Below, piece by piece: positions 6,808 through 12,638 of a DNA stretch of 12,638 bases. The notes beneath the pieces are model-generated. The model was not told where the DNA came from and did no database searches. It saw only the letters and a list, made by a program, of their open reading frames with translations. The stretch covers positions 15,926 to 28,563 of the forward strand of contig DQHT01000008.1 in assembly GCA_003531115.1 (NCBI GenBank), written 5' to 3'. The translations under genes and the position numbers were made by a program. The stretch's first letter is position 1; each line of letters opens with the position of its first letter. This DNA is from Bacteroidota bacterium. GTDB lineage: Bacteria; Bacteroidota; Bacteroidia; UBA8524.

Positions 6808-7575
6808 TTAATGGATGTTTAAAAGTTTAACACTGTAATTAAAGTCACGGGCCATGGTTTTGGCATCCGTGCAAGGGGCATCAATCTCGGCTCCATTGCT
6901 CACACTGCCGTAATTATGGAACAGGCGGGCAGGATTTCCCTGCAATTGAATGACCGGAGTACTGCCAGGTTTTATGCTAAGTACTCCGGAATTGGGGAAA
7001 CTTATTTCACGAACCGATACCACCGAATTTTCTCCTGAAAAGCCTCCCAGGTTGTACATAAACATACCTGACGGAGATTGAGGAGAGGTACCTTCCGCTT
7101 TGATCATGATATACCCCGCCATTGCGTTCCAGAACATCCCCTTATCGGGGTCCAGATCCCCAGTTTGAGCGCCAGAGACATTCCTGGTGCTGTCCACACC
7201 AAAGGTTATTTCCAGCGCAACATAATCGCCGGCGGGAACATCGGTGAAGCGGATATCCAGGGTGCCGGTGTCAGATGCATCGAGGAGATGGTAGGACTCT
7301 TTGGCTGCCCAGTAGGTACCGTTGCTTCTTTTCAGCCTGATATTACTGATATAGTGTTTAAAGCTTGAAAAGGTCATGGAATCGCCTGACATGGGGTGAA
7401 ACAAAGGTGTATTCAGTTCAAACTTAGCCAGGCTCATGGCCCAGATATACTCCATATCCAGGTGGAATTCACCATAAGTTACCGGTGGTGCCGGTGTGGG
7501 GTCATCTTCTTTGCAGGATGACAGGGCGAGCATGGTCATCACACTGACCAGCGCCATTAAAAATTTGTTTTTCAT
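6808..7575 (-). CDS. MbnP-like periplasmic lipoprotein (probable metal/copper-binding family)
   Basis: The 255-residue product has a lipoprotein signal: MKNKFLMALVSVMTMLALSSC, with lipobox LSSC at residue 21, followed by an acidic-proline linker. The mature part has the MbnP family order: FELNTPLFHP near the start, then FKHYISNIRLKR, a PAGDYVALEITFGVD segment, LDPDKGMFWNAMAGYIMIKAEG in parts, and a late GG motif (YNLGGF). In characterised relatives MbnP binds copper and works with the di-haem enzyme MbnH; that is family knowledge, not shown here. Compared with the form I remember, the second Trp of the FW-x-W-x-x-GY segment is absent and the His before the GG motif is Asn, so metal binding may differ. 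No MbnH-like gene lies within 6 kb. The small Cys-motif gene starts 45 nt upstream, so the two are likely co-transcribed. Confidence 0.8.
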   Translation of the reverse strand: MKNKFLMALVSVMTMLALSSCKEDDPTPAPPVTYGEFHLDMEYIWAMSLAKFELNTPLFHPMSGDSMTFSSFKHYISNIRLKRSNGTYWAAKESYHLLDASDTGTLDIRFTDVPAGDYVALEITFGVDSTRNVSGAQTGDLDPDKGMFWNAMAGYIMIKAEGTSPQSPSGMFMYNLGGFSGENSVVSVREISFPNSGVLSIKPGSTPVIQLQGNPARLFHNYGSVSNGAEIDAPCTDAKTMARDFNYSVKLLNIH

Positions 7576-7620
7576 TTTAATAGGATGTTTTGTTGAAAGA
7601 TTAAAAAAGACACAGATCGA

Positions 7621-7992
7621 TCAACAAAACTCCGGAGGCGGAGTAGGTACCTGTACAGGAACAGGCGAAAATGGATGGTATTGGAATAAAGGAAATTTCA
7701 AAAAGCAGGAATAAGCTGACTGAGCAGGCAGTTCGTTGAGCCCGTTACATAATGCAAAAAAATGGAACTCCAGAAGTCCGGGCATAGGCGGTTCTTCCGG
7801 TTCGTTTTGTGCGGGAAGCCGTTGAACCAACTGGCACATCCCATTGCACTTGAGCTCCGGTTTGTCTTTGTTTTCGCAGAGCACTTCGGCATAATACGAA
7901 TAGCGCATACCATAGTCTGCCAATACAAGGGCATTCAATAATGCCGGTGTCAATAAGCTAAACAATAACAGAAAGGCCAATATCCTTTTCAA
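7621..7992 (-). CDS. Small membrane-anchored or exported protein with C-x9-C-x3-C motif, upstream of the MbnP-like gene
   Basis: The 123-residue product starts with TTG (7990-7992): no ATG or GTG is available before the hydrophobic N-terminal segment (residues 4-24, ILAFLLLFSLLTPALLNALVL), and an upstream in-frame stop is close. A YSYYAEVLCENKDKPELKCN stretch follows, with C-x9-C-x3-C (C-E-N-K-D-K-P-E-L-K-C-N-G-M-C); this ENKDKPE-x-KCNG-x-C pattern recurs, as I remember, in small Bacteroidota proteins next to metal-related genes. A Pro/Glu linker (about residues 59-70) and a Pro-rich C terminus ending in Cys complete it. The Cys residues could bind metal or form disulfides. It precedes the MbnP-like gene by 45 nt on the same strand, supporting a shared role, perhaps in copper handling. 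No recognised Pfam name is offered. Confidence 0.65.
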   Translation of the reverse strand: MKRILAFLLLFSLLTPALLNALVLADYGMRYSYYAEVLCENKDKPELKCNGMCQLVQRLPAQNEPEEPPMPGLLEFHFFALCNGLNELPAQSAYSCFLKFPLFQYHPFSPVPVQVPTPPPEFC

Positions 7993-8083
7993 CGCTGCAA
8001 TCTTGACTATTCAAAAGCACCATATCTTATGCCAATTCATACTGACACGGGTTGAATTTTCAATATAAACATAATGAAAACAT

Positions 8084-8263
8084 CTACCTCAAAAAGCCCA
8101 ATTCCTCATTTAACCCGCCTTCCTTTGGGTTGGGGTTTCCTTTTCCACTTTCAATTAAGGTGCGCAAACTGCCCTGGATATAGCTATTCCATGCGTTTTC
8201 ACATATAGCGTAGCATTCGTATTCCGGAACCAAGCCTTCATGGGTAAATTGCGCAGTTGGCAT
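8084..8263 (-). CDS. Small hypothetical protein, 59 residues, head-to-head with the Cys-rich peptide ORF
   Basis: The ORF starts at the ATG read leftward at 8263-8261 and stops at 8084. The product begins MPTAQFTHEGLVPEYECYAI and continues with a C-x4-C pair, an ENAWNSYIQGSLRTLIE helix-like part and a Gly/Glu-rich tail. Codon choice (many GAA, GGC, AAC; G-rich first positions) looks coding. A TTG start at 8302 would add 13 residues. A promoter-like element precedes it (8274-8304). I do not recognise a family and no signal peptide is evident. The opposite strand has a 44-codon ORF (8074-8208) that looks like its shadow. The gene could be an independent unit or part of the peptide/exporter system; the data do not decide. 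Confidence 0.4.
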   Translation of the reverse strand: MPTAQFTHEGLVPEYECYAICENAWNSYIQGSLRTLIESGKGNPNPKEGGLNEELGFLR

Positions 8264-8384
8264 GGTGATCGACCAAAAAATAAAGGAATTAAAGGCACTC
8301 AAAACTCAAATGCTCAGTGAGGTGGCCAATTGTTCCTGTTGCGCCACGCAAATCCGGGATGTAAGCTGTCCGATACTGGAATAG
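8262..8384 (+). CDS. Candidate Cys-rich peptide precursor (RiPP/bacteriocin-like), 40 residues
   Basis: ATG 8262 to TAG 8382-8384, too short for ordinary gene calling. The N-terminal half is charged and helical (IDQKIKELKALKTQML), typical of a leader; the C-terminal 18 residues, NCSCCATQIRDVSCPILE, contain all four Cys (residues 24, 26, 27, 36). There is no double-Gly leader cleavage site. An internal ATG at 8310 would give only 24 residues. The stop is 115 nt before the ABC exporter start on the same strand, and the exporter operon follows at once, so it is a natural candidate substrate. No modifying enzyme (LanB, radical SAM, YcaO) is in the window. The frame upstream is open to 8214 without another start. 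Chance ORF is a real alternative; the overlap at CATG with the leftward ORF is awkward. Confidence 0.4.
   Translation: MVIDQKIKELKALKTQMLSEVANCSCCATQIRDVSCPILE
8274..8304 (-). promoter_or_regulatory. Weak candidate promoter for the leftward 59-residue ORF
   Basis: Read leftward: TTTTG at 8304-8300, a 17-nt gap, then TATTTTTTG at 8282-8274, one base longer than TAnnTTTG. It would place transcription start close to the ATG at 8263. It lies inside the rightward Cys-rich peptide ORF. Confidence 0.25.
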
Positions 8385-8499
8385 CAGATCGGTTGCCTGA
8401 CTTACTTCTGAAACTCATTTTAATAGTCAATTGAGAAATAAATGCATTTTTATTCCCGGGAAGATGAACAATTGAGTACCGATTGTGGTTAAAGTAGGG

Positions 8500-10158
8500 A
8501 TGAATCAAATTATTGGGAAGTTTCTCAAACTGATACGTCCGGAAAAAAAACAACTCTATCAGATCTATGCGTATTCAATTTTTCGCGGCCTAATTTCCCT
8601 TTCCTTTCCTCTTGGTATTCAATCGATCATAAGTCTCCTGCAAGCCGGAAGGGTTTCGGCAGCCTGGCTCCTGTTGGTTTTTGTTATTGTAGCCGGGATC
8701 TCTTTTTCGGGAATTTTACAGCTATTGCAACTCCGGATTACCGAAACAATACGACAAAGAATATTTGCCCGGGCGGCCTTTGACTTCGCCTTCCGCATTC
8801 CCCGGTTTGAGTTCGAAGACATCTCAAAACACAATGCCCCGGAGTTGATGAATCGCTTTTTTGAAGTCCCCATTCTACAAAAAAGTATATCAAAAGTACT
8901 TATAGAAGTACCGGCCGCTGTCTTACAAATATTCTTTGCATTGCTTGTATTGTCCTTTTACCAGAGCTTTTTCATTTCCTTTAGTCTGATCTTCCTTTTT
9001 CTGGTCGTACTCGTATTTGTTCTCACTGCCAAAAAAGGAATTCAAACCAGCATTGAAGAATCCAAACACAAATATAAAGCGGCCTCCTGGTTAGAAGAAC
9101 TCGCCCGGGTGAAAGACACCTTTAAGCTGGCAGGCAAAACAGATTTTCACCTAAAAAAGATGGATGCCTTATCCGTTAATTACGTCAAGGCCCGAGAATC
9201 GCATTATCGCGTTTTGCATACCCAGTACCTCATACTCCTGCTGTTCAAAATATTCATTAGCGCCGCATTGCTGCTAATCGGTGGCTACCTTGTATTAGAG
9301 CAGAAAATGAATATTGGACAATTTGTGGCCGCTGAAATTATTGTGCTATTGATCATCGACTCCTCAGAAAAACTGATCCTAAACTTCGATACCCTTTATG
9401 ATGTGTTTACCTCCCTGGAAAAGATCGAAGAGGTAAGCGGAATGCCCCTGCAGAAAGAAACGGACGATTTGCAAAGCCCAATGCCTGCTTCCGGGGAGCC
9501 AATTCAGGTGGAGTTTAACGCGATCAGCTTTAAATATCCGGGAAATCAAAATAACATCCTTCACGAAGCAAGTACTGTGATAAAAAAAGGTGAGCGGGTT
9601 TGTATTGCCGGTGAAAACAGTTCTGGAAAATCGACTCTGCTGCAATTAATGCTGGGACTTTATAAACCCGATTCAGGCACTATTCTGATCAATGGTATCC
9701 ATGCCGAAAATTACCATCCCGATAAGTTAAACCCCTACCTCGGAAATGGGCTGTCGAAGCACAATCTTTTCGAAGGCACCCTGGCCGAGAATATTTCTCT
9801 GGGCCGGGAACATATCACTACCGAAACTATGCTTTGGGCTATACGAAATTCGGGTTTAGAAGCCTATTTAAAAAACTCACCCGAAGGCCTGAATACACGG
9901 CTTGAATTATCCGGAAGCCGTCTTTCTGAAAGTATCTATACCAAAATCGTACTGGCCAGAGCGGTGGTAAATCGCCCTAAACTATTGGCCCTTGAATTTT
10001 GTATTGAATGTATTGAAAAGGATGAACGTGAGAAAATTATAGATTTTTTGACGGACCAATCCAATAACTGGACCCTCATTATCATTGGCAACGATGATTA
10101 TCTGATGCACAAAGTTGACCGGGTGATTAAAATTGAGAAGGGGAAAATTTCAGGTTAG
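8500..10158 (+). CDS. ABC exporter (membrane domain fused to ATPase domain) with degenerate ATPase motifs, no C39 peptidase
   Basis: The 552-residue product has an N-terminal six-helix exporter membrane domain (helices about 20-45, 53-78, 135-152, 153-175, 240-265, 276-295) and a C-terminal ATPase domain (about 335-550). There is no N-terminal C39 peptidase. In the ATPase domain an A-loop Tyr (346) and Walker A GENSSGKS (371-378) are kept. The Q-loop Gln position has Ser (419), the signature is LSGSR (470-474) instead of LSGGQ, Walker B ends Glu-Phe (499-500) instead of Asp-Glu, and the switch His is Asn (GND, 530-532). Such changes normally impair ATP hydrolysis; I recall related Bacteroidota exporters also departing from consensus, but that needs checking. 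The ATG at 8500 is preferred; a GTG at 8485 is possible. The adaptor gene follows after 5 nt. Substrate is unknown; the Cys-rich peptide is the nearest candidate. Confidence 0.85.
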   Translation: MNQIIGKFLKLIRPEKKQLYQIYAYSIFRGLISLSFPLGIQSIISLLQAGRVSAAWLLLVFVIVAGISFSGILQLLQLRITETIRQRIFARAAFDFAFRIPRFEFEDISKHNAPELMNRFFEVPILQKSISKVLIEVPAAVLQIFFALLVLSFYQSFFISFSLIFLFLVVLVFVLTAKKGIQTSIEESKHKYKAASWLEELARVKDTFKLAGKTDFHLKKMDALSVNYVKARESHYRVLHTQYLILLLFKIFISAALLLIGGYLVLEQKMNIGQFVAAEIIVLLIIDSSEKLILNFDTLYDVFTSLEKIEEVSGMPLQKETDDLQSPMPASGEPIQVEFNAISFKYPGNQNNILHEASTVIKKGERVCIAGENSSGKSTLLQLMLGLYKPDSGTILINGIHAENYHPDKLNPYLGNGLSKHNLFEGTLAENISLGREHITTETMLWAIRNSGLEAYLKNSPEGLNTRLELSGSRLSESIYTKIVLARAVVNRPKLLALEFCIECIEKDEREKIIDFLTDQSNNWTLIIIGNDDYLMHKVDRVIKIEKGKISG

Positions 10159-10163
10159 TATCC

Positions 10164-11507
10164 ATGCTAAACATCTCTGAAAATAAAATAGCAGACAAAA
10201 TTCACAGCGGACATTATTCGGTGTTTGCCTTACTGGAAGCAAAAAATAAACGCCTGGTTTTCATTCGGGTGCTGTATTCCCTTCTGGTTTTTTGGGTACT
10301 TGTGATGTTCCTTCCCTGGACACAAAACATCCAGTCGAAAGCCTTTGTAACAGCTTTAAAACCAAGCCAGCGGCCACAAACCATCCAATCCCTGATTCCG
10401 GGGAAAATCGAAAAATGGTATGTTCAGGAAGGGCAAAGGGTAAATAAAGGCGACACCATTTTGCTGATATCTGAGATCAAGGAACAATACCTGGACCCAA
10501 ACCTGGTAGAAATAACACGGAAACAGTTAAATATAAAGGAGTTATCAGTAAAATCATACATCCAAAAAATTGAGGCTAACGAAAGGCAAATTGCTGCCCT
10601 GCTGGAATCTCAAAAACTAAAATACGAACAGGCACAAAATAAACTGAAACAAGCCTATCTAAAAATTACCGCTGATAGTATAGACCTGATCGCCGCCGAG
10701 CTGAACAAAAATATCGCAAGAGAACAATTACTGCGTAGTGAAGAATTGTACAAGTCGGGCTTAAAATCCTTAACCGAATTAGAAACCCGAAGGTTGAAAT
10801 ACCAGGAAACCCTTTCGAAATATATTTCTCAGGAGAGCAAGCTGCTTTCGAGTCGCAATGAGGTTATTAATGCCCGGGTTGAATTAGGGGCGGTACAGGC
10901 TGATTACGCCGACAAAGTCTCCAAATCAGAAACAGAAAAATTCGCCAGCATCAGCGCCAAAATGGATGCGGAAAATGAGGTAGTAAAATTGCAAAACCAG
11001 ATCACGAACTATTTTATCCGGGCAGGTATGTATTTTATCCTGGCACCTCAGGATGGGTATATCAATAAAGCCATCAAAAACGGGGTGGGTGAAACCATCA
11101 AAGAAGGAACAGAAATTATCACCATCATCCCTGCCGAATATGAACTCGCTGTGGAAATGTTTGTGGATCCGATCGACATTCCCCTGCTGGAGCTGGATCA
11201 GGAAGTGATGATCCAATTTGACGGATGGCCGGCTATTGTTTTTTCGGGTTGGCCGGGAACCAGTTTCGGAACCTTTTCGGGTCGCGTTGTTGCCATCGAC
11301 CGGTTTACTAGTGCCGAAGGTAAATACCGGGTTTTGGTCAATGCCGATGAAACCGATCATCCATGGCCACACGAAATACGCCTGGGTGCAGGAGCACGAA
11401 CTATTACTTTGCTTAAAAATGTCCCGGTATGGTATGAAATATGGCGAAAAATAAACGGATTCCCGCCCGACTATTACAAACCCACCACGCTTAAAACAAC
11501 GAAATGA
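10164..11507 (+). CDS. HlyD-type membrane fusion (periplasmic adaptor) protein
   Basis: The 447-residue product has one N-terminal membrane segment (about residues 29-51, LVFIRVLYSLLVFWVLVMF). The first lipoyl/barrel-sandwich half follows (about 75-105, PGKIEKWYVQEGQRVNKGDT). A long coiled-coil hairpin spans roughly 110-285 (repeated Leu/Glu/Lys heptads, including ELYKSGLKSLTELETRR at the turn). The second lipoyl half (about 293-326, LAPQDGYINKAIKNGVGETI) and a beta-barrel domain complete it. Length is normal for the family. It should bridge the ABC protein in the inner membrane to a TolC-type channel. It starts 5 nt after the ABC stop and overlaps the TolC start by 4 nt (ATGA), so the three genes form one operon. 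No defect is visible in this gene. Confidence 0.9.
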   Translation: MLNISENKIADKIHSGHYSVFALLEAKNKRLVFIRVLYSLLVFWVLVMFLPWTQNIQSKAFVTALKPSQRPQTIQSLIPGKIEKWYVQEGQRVNKGDTILLISEIKEQYLDPNLVEITRKQLNIKELSVKSYIQKIEANERQIAALLESQKLKYEQAQNKLKQAYLKITADSIDLIAAELNKNIAREQLLRSEELYKSGLKSLTELETRRLKYQETLSKYISQESKLLSSRNEVINARVELGAVQADYADKVSKSETEKFASISAKMDAENEVVKLQNQITNYFIRAGMYFILAPQDGYINKAIKNGVGETIKEGTEIITIIPAEYELAVEMFVDPIDIPLLELDQEVMIQFDGWPAIVFSGWPGTSFGTFSGRVVAIDRFTSAEGKYRVLVNADETDHPWPHEIRLGAGARTITLLKNVPVWYEIWRKINGFPPDYYKPTTLKTTK

Positions 11508-12577
11508 TACTGAAGTTCAGACTGCATTTCACCTGCCTACTTGTCTTGCTGTGGTTTCCGTCTGTTGCCCAGAAACCCGACACCCTCATCCTGACCTACA
11601 CGGTTTTTATTCGAACCGTCAATGAAAACCACCCCATAACCAAGCAGGCGGATCTGCTTATCCAGGCTGGTTATGCGGGGGAACTATCGGCGCGGGGTAA
11701 TTTTGACCCGCGCCTTTACTACAGCATCCAGCAAAAACAATTTGACAATAAAAATTACTGGACCATCCAGAACGGGGGCATAAAAATCCCGACCCCTTTC
11801 GCCCTTGAGATCAGCACCGGGATCGAACAGAGTCATGGTGCCTTTTTGAACAACGAGAGCATCACCTCAGGCGCCGGATTGATCTATTCGCAATTTTCAA
11901 TGCCCCTATTGCAGGGATTGCTTGTGGATGAAAGGCGAAATGCGCTGAAACAAGCTAAACTGTACCGTGATCTCACCTATTTAGAGCAGCAGCTTTTGCT
12001 CAACGAACTTTTCTCCAAAGCAGCAAAAGCATACTGGGAATGGGTACAAGCATACTATAAAACGGAAATACAACGCGAAGCCGTTCAATTGGCCCAACAG
12101 CGCATGGAGGCCGTCAAACAGGCCACATTCCTGGGTGATCTTGCAGCGATCGACACCCTGGAAGCCGGTATTCAGTATCAGGAAAGAAGCGTGACCCTGC
12201 AGCAGCAGGAAATGGATTATTATTCGAAAACCCTCTTGTTATCTGTTTACTTGTGGAACGAAACCAATGAGCCTCTGCAACTTTCTGCTACTACCTTTCC
12301 GCCAAAAAGTGAAGAACTTCCAAGGGCTGCATTGAGTGACACTATCTTGCATAAAATTGATTCGCTGGTAAGCTGGCATCCTGCCCTGCTTGCCTATGAA
12401 AATAAAAGCAGCCGCCTGGGATTGGATCTGAAATTAAAGCAGGATAAGCTTAAGCCGGTTTTAAATGTAAAGTACAACCCCCTGTTTGAAATTGGCAATT
12501 CCAATGCAAGCATCCTATATGGCATAAACAGCTATAAATGGGGTGCCGAATTTCAATTTCCGGTATTCCTTCGGTAG
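11504..12577 (+). CDS. TolC-type outer-membrane channel, 3' end lost to a group II intron insertion
   Basis: The frame starts at ATG 11504, overlapping the HlyD stop by 4 nt, and gives 357 residues; family members usually have about 430-500. A signal peptide is clear (MILKFRLHFTCLLVLLWFPSVAQ). TolC-type coiled-coil segments follow: NHPITKQADLLIQAGYAGEL, a GNFDPRLYY beta segment, QAKLYRDLTYLEQQLLLNEL, and a second repeat starting around residue 285 (SLVSWHPALLAYENK). The frame runs through KWGAEFQFPVFLR, where channel proteins of this family normally continue with a RKERG-type segment, and then meets TAG at 12575. The bases from about 12574 belong to the intron, so the stop is chimeric and about 80-130 residues are lost. 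The intron is antisense, so splicing cannot rescue this message. Confidence 0.85.
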   Translation: MILKFRLHFTCLLVLLWFPSVAQKPDTLILTYTVFIRTVNENHPITKQADLLIQAGYAGELSARGNFDPRLYYSIQQKQFDNKNYWTIQNGGIKIPTPFALEISTGIEQSHGAFLNNESITSGAGLIYSQFSMPLLQGLLVDERRNALKQAKLYRDLTYLEQQLLLNELFSKAAKAYWEWVQAYYKTEIQREAVQLAQQRMEAVKQATFLGDLAAIDTLEAGIQYQERSVTLQQQEMDYYSKTLLLSVYLWNETNEPLQLSATTFPPKSEELPRAALSDTILHKIDSLVSWHPALLAYENKSSRLGLDLKLKQDKLKPVLNVKYNPLFEIGNSNASILYGINSYKWGAEFQFPVFLR

Positions 12578-12638
12578 AGTAGAGTGGTAGGAGCACCGTG
12601 GCGCCCCTACCTACCCCCTCATCAAACCGTACGTGCGG
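12574..12638 (-). mobile_element. 3' end of a group II intron (domain VI and 3' half of domain V), antisense to the TolC gene
   Basis: Read leftward from the window edge, GCACGTACGGTTTGATGA is the 3' half of a group II domain V, and GGGGGTAGGTAGG leads into domain VI. Domain VI is a hairpin: GGUAGG (12611-12606) pairs with CCUACC (12591-12586), and the inner G-U wobbles 12605/12592 and 12602/12595 plus G-C pairs form only in the leftward RNA, supporting that orientation. The intron end is placed after TCTAC at 12574, giving the usual A-Y end; the host sequence continues as CGAAGGAATACC. The rest of the intron, with any reverse-transcriptase gene, lies off the right edge. The exact boundary could be off by one or two bases. 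Confidence 0.75.

Noticed and set aside
8074..8208. Rightward 44-codon ORF with a C-x2-C pair
   Set aside because: It is antisense to the 59-residue ORF and rich in Pro, Phe and Leu as expected for a shadow of a Glu/Gly-rich frame; kept only as an alternative.
8314..8553. Leftward 79-codon ORF over the exporter start
   Set aside because: It overlaps the exporter's N terminus and the Cys-rich ORF in antisense and shows no family features.

Overview
The window looks like a chromosomal segment of a Bacteroidota bacterium, probably from the Chitinophagia, Saprospiria, Flavobacteriia or a related class. The signs are a type IX secretion (CHU_C / gliding-motility) C-terminal domain on the first protein, several TAnnTTTG-type -7 promoter boxes, start codons with no Shine-Dalgarno sequence, and families typical of the phylum (DUF4199, a Crp-like regulator with a YLGITPE helix, an MbnP-like lipoprotein). 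I cannot name the genus.

Layout. 1-2727 is the 3' part of a very large secreted repeat protein made of 83-residue Ig/PKD-like units ending in a type IX sorting domain; its start lies off the left edge. 2832-3308 encodes a small membrane-anchored LuxR-type regulator. 3309-3890 has no gene and holds a cluster of GC-rich palindromes inside AT-rich inverted flanks. 3891-4439 is a DUF4199 membrane protein. 4510-5085 is a Crp/Fnr-type regulator, followed by an overlapping pair, a predicted outer-membrane protein (5139-5786) and a DoxX family membrane protein (5776-6180). 6240-6665 is an NTF2/SnoaL-like protein. A terminator hairpin separates it from a leftward pair: a small Cys-motif membrane/exported protein (7621-7992) and an MbnP-like lipoprotein (6808-7575). 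The pair may concern metal, perhaps copper, handling.

The most interesting part is 8084-12638. A rightward transport operon encodes an ABC exporter (8500-10158), a HlyD-type adaptor (10164-11507) and a TolC-type outer-membrane channel (from 11504), tightly packed with 5-nt spacing and a 4-nt overlap. Just upstream is an unlisted 40-codon ORF (8262-8384) whose product has a charged helical N-terminal half and a four-Cys C-terminal half. It resembles a peptide precursor (RiPP/bacteriocin-like) and is a candidate substrate. Head-to-head with it, sharing the CATG at its start, is a leftward 59-residue ORF. The ABC ATPase domain keeps Walker A but lacks nearly every other catalytic motif.

The transport operon appears broken. 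The TolC reading frame runs to a conserved FPVFLR motif and then enters the 3' end of a group II intron in the opposite orientation (domain VI and the 3' half of domain V are visible up to the right edge). Because the intron is antisense to the gene, splicing could not restore the TolC message. Whether the system still works, with another TolC or not at all, cannot be decided from this window.
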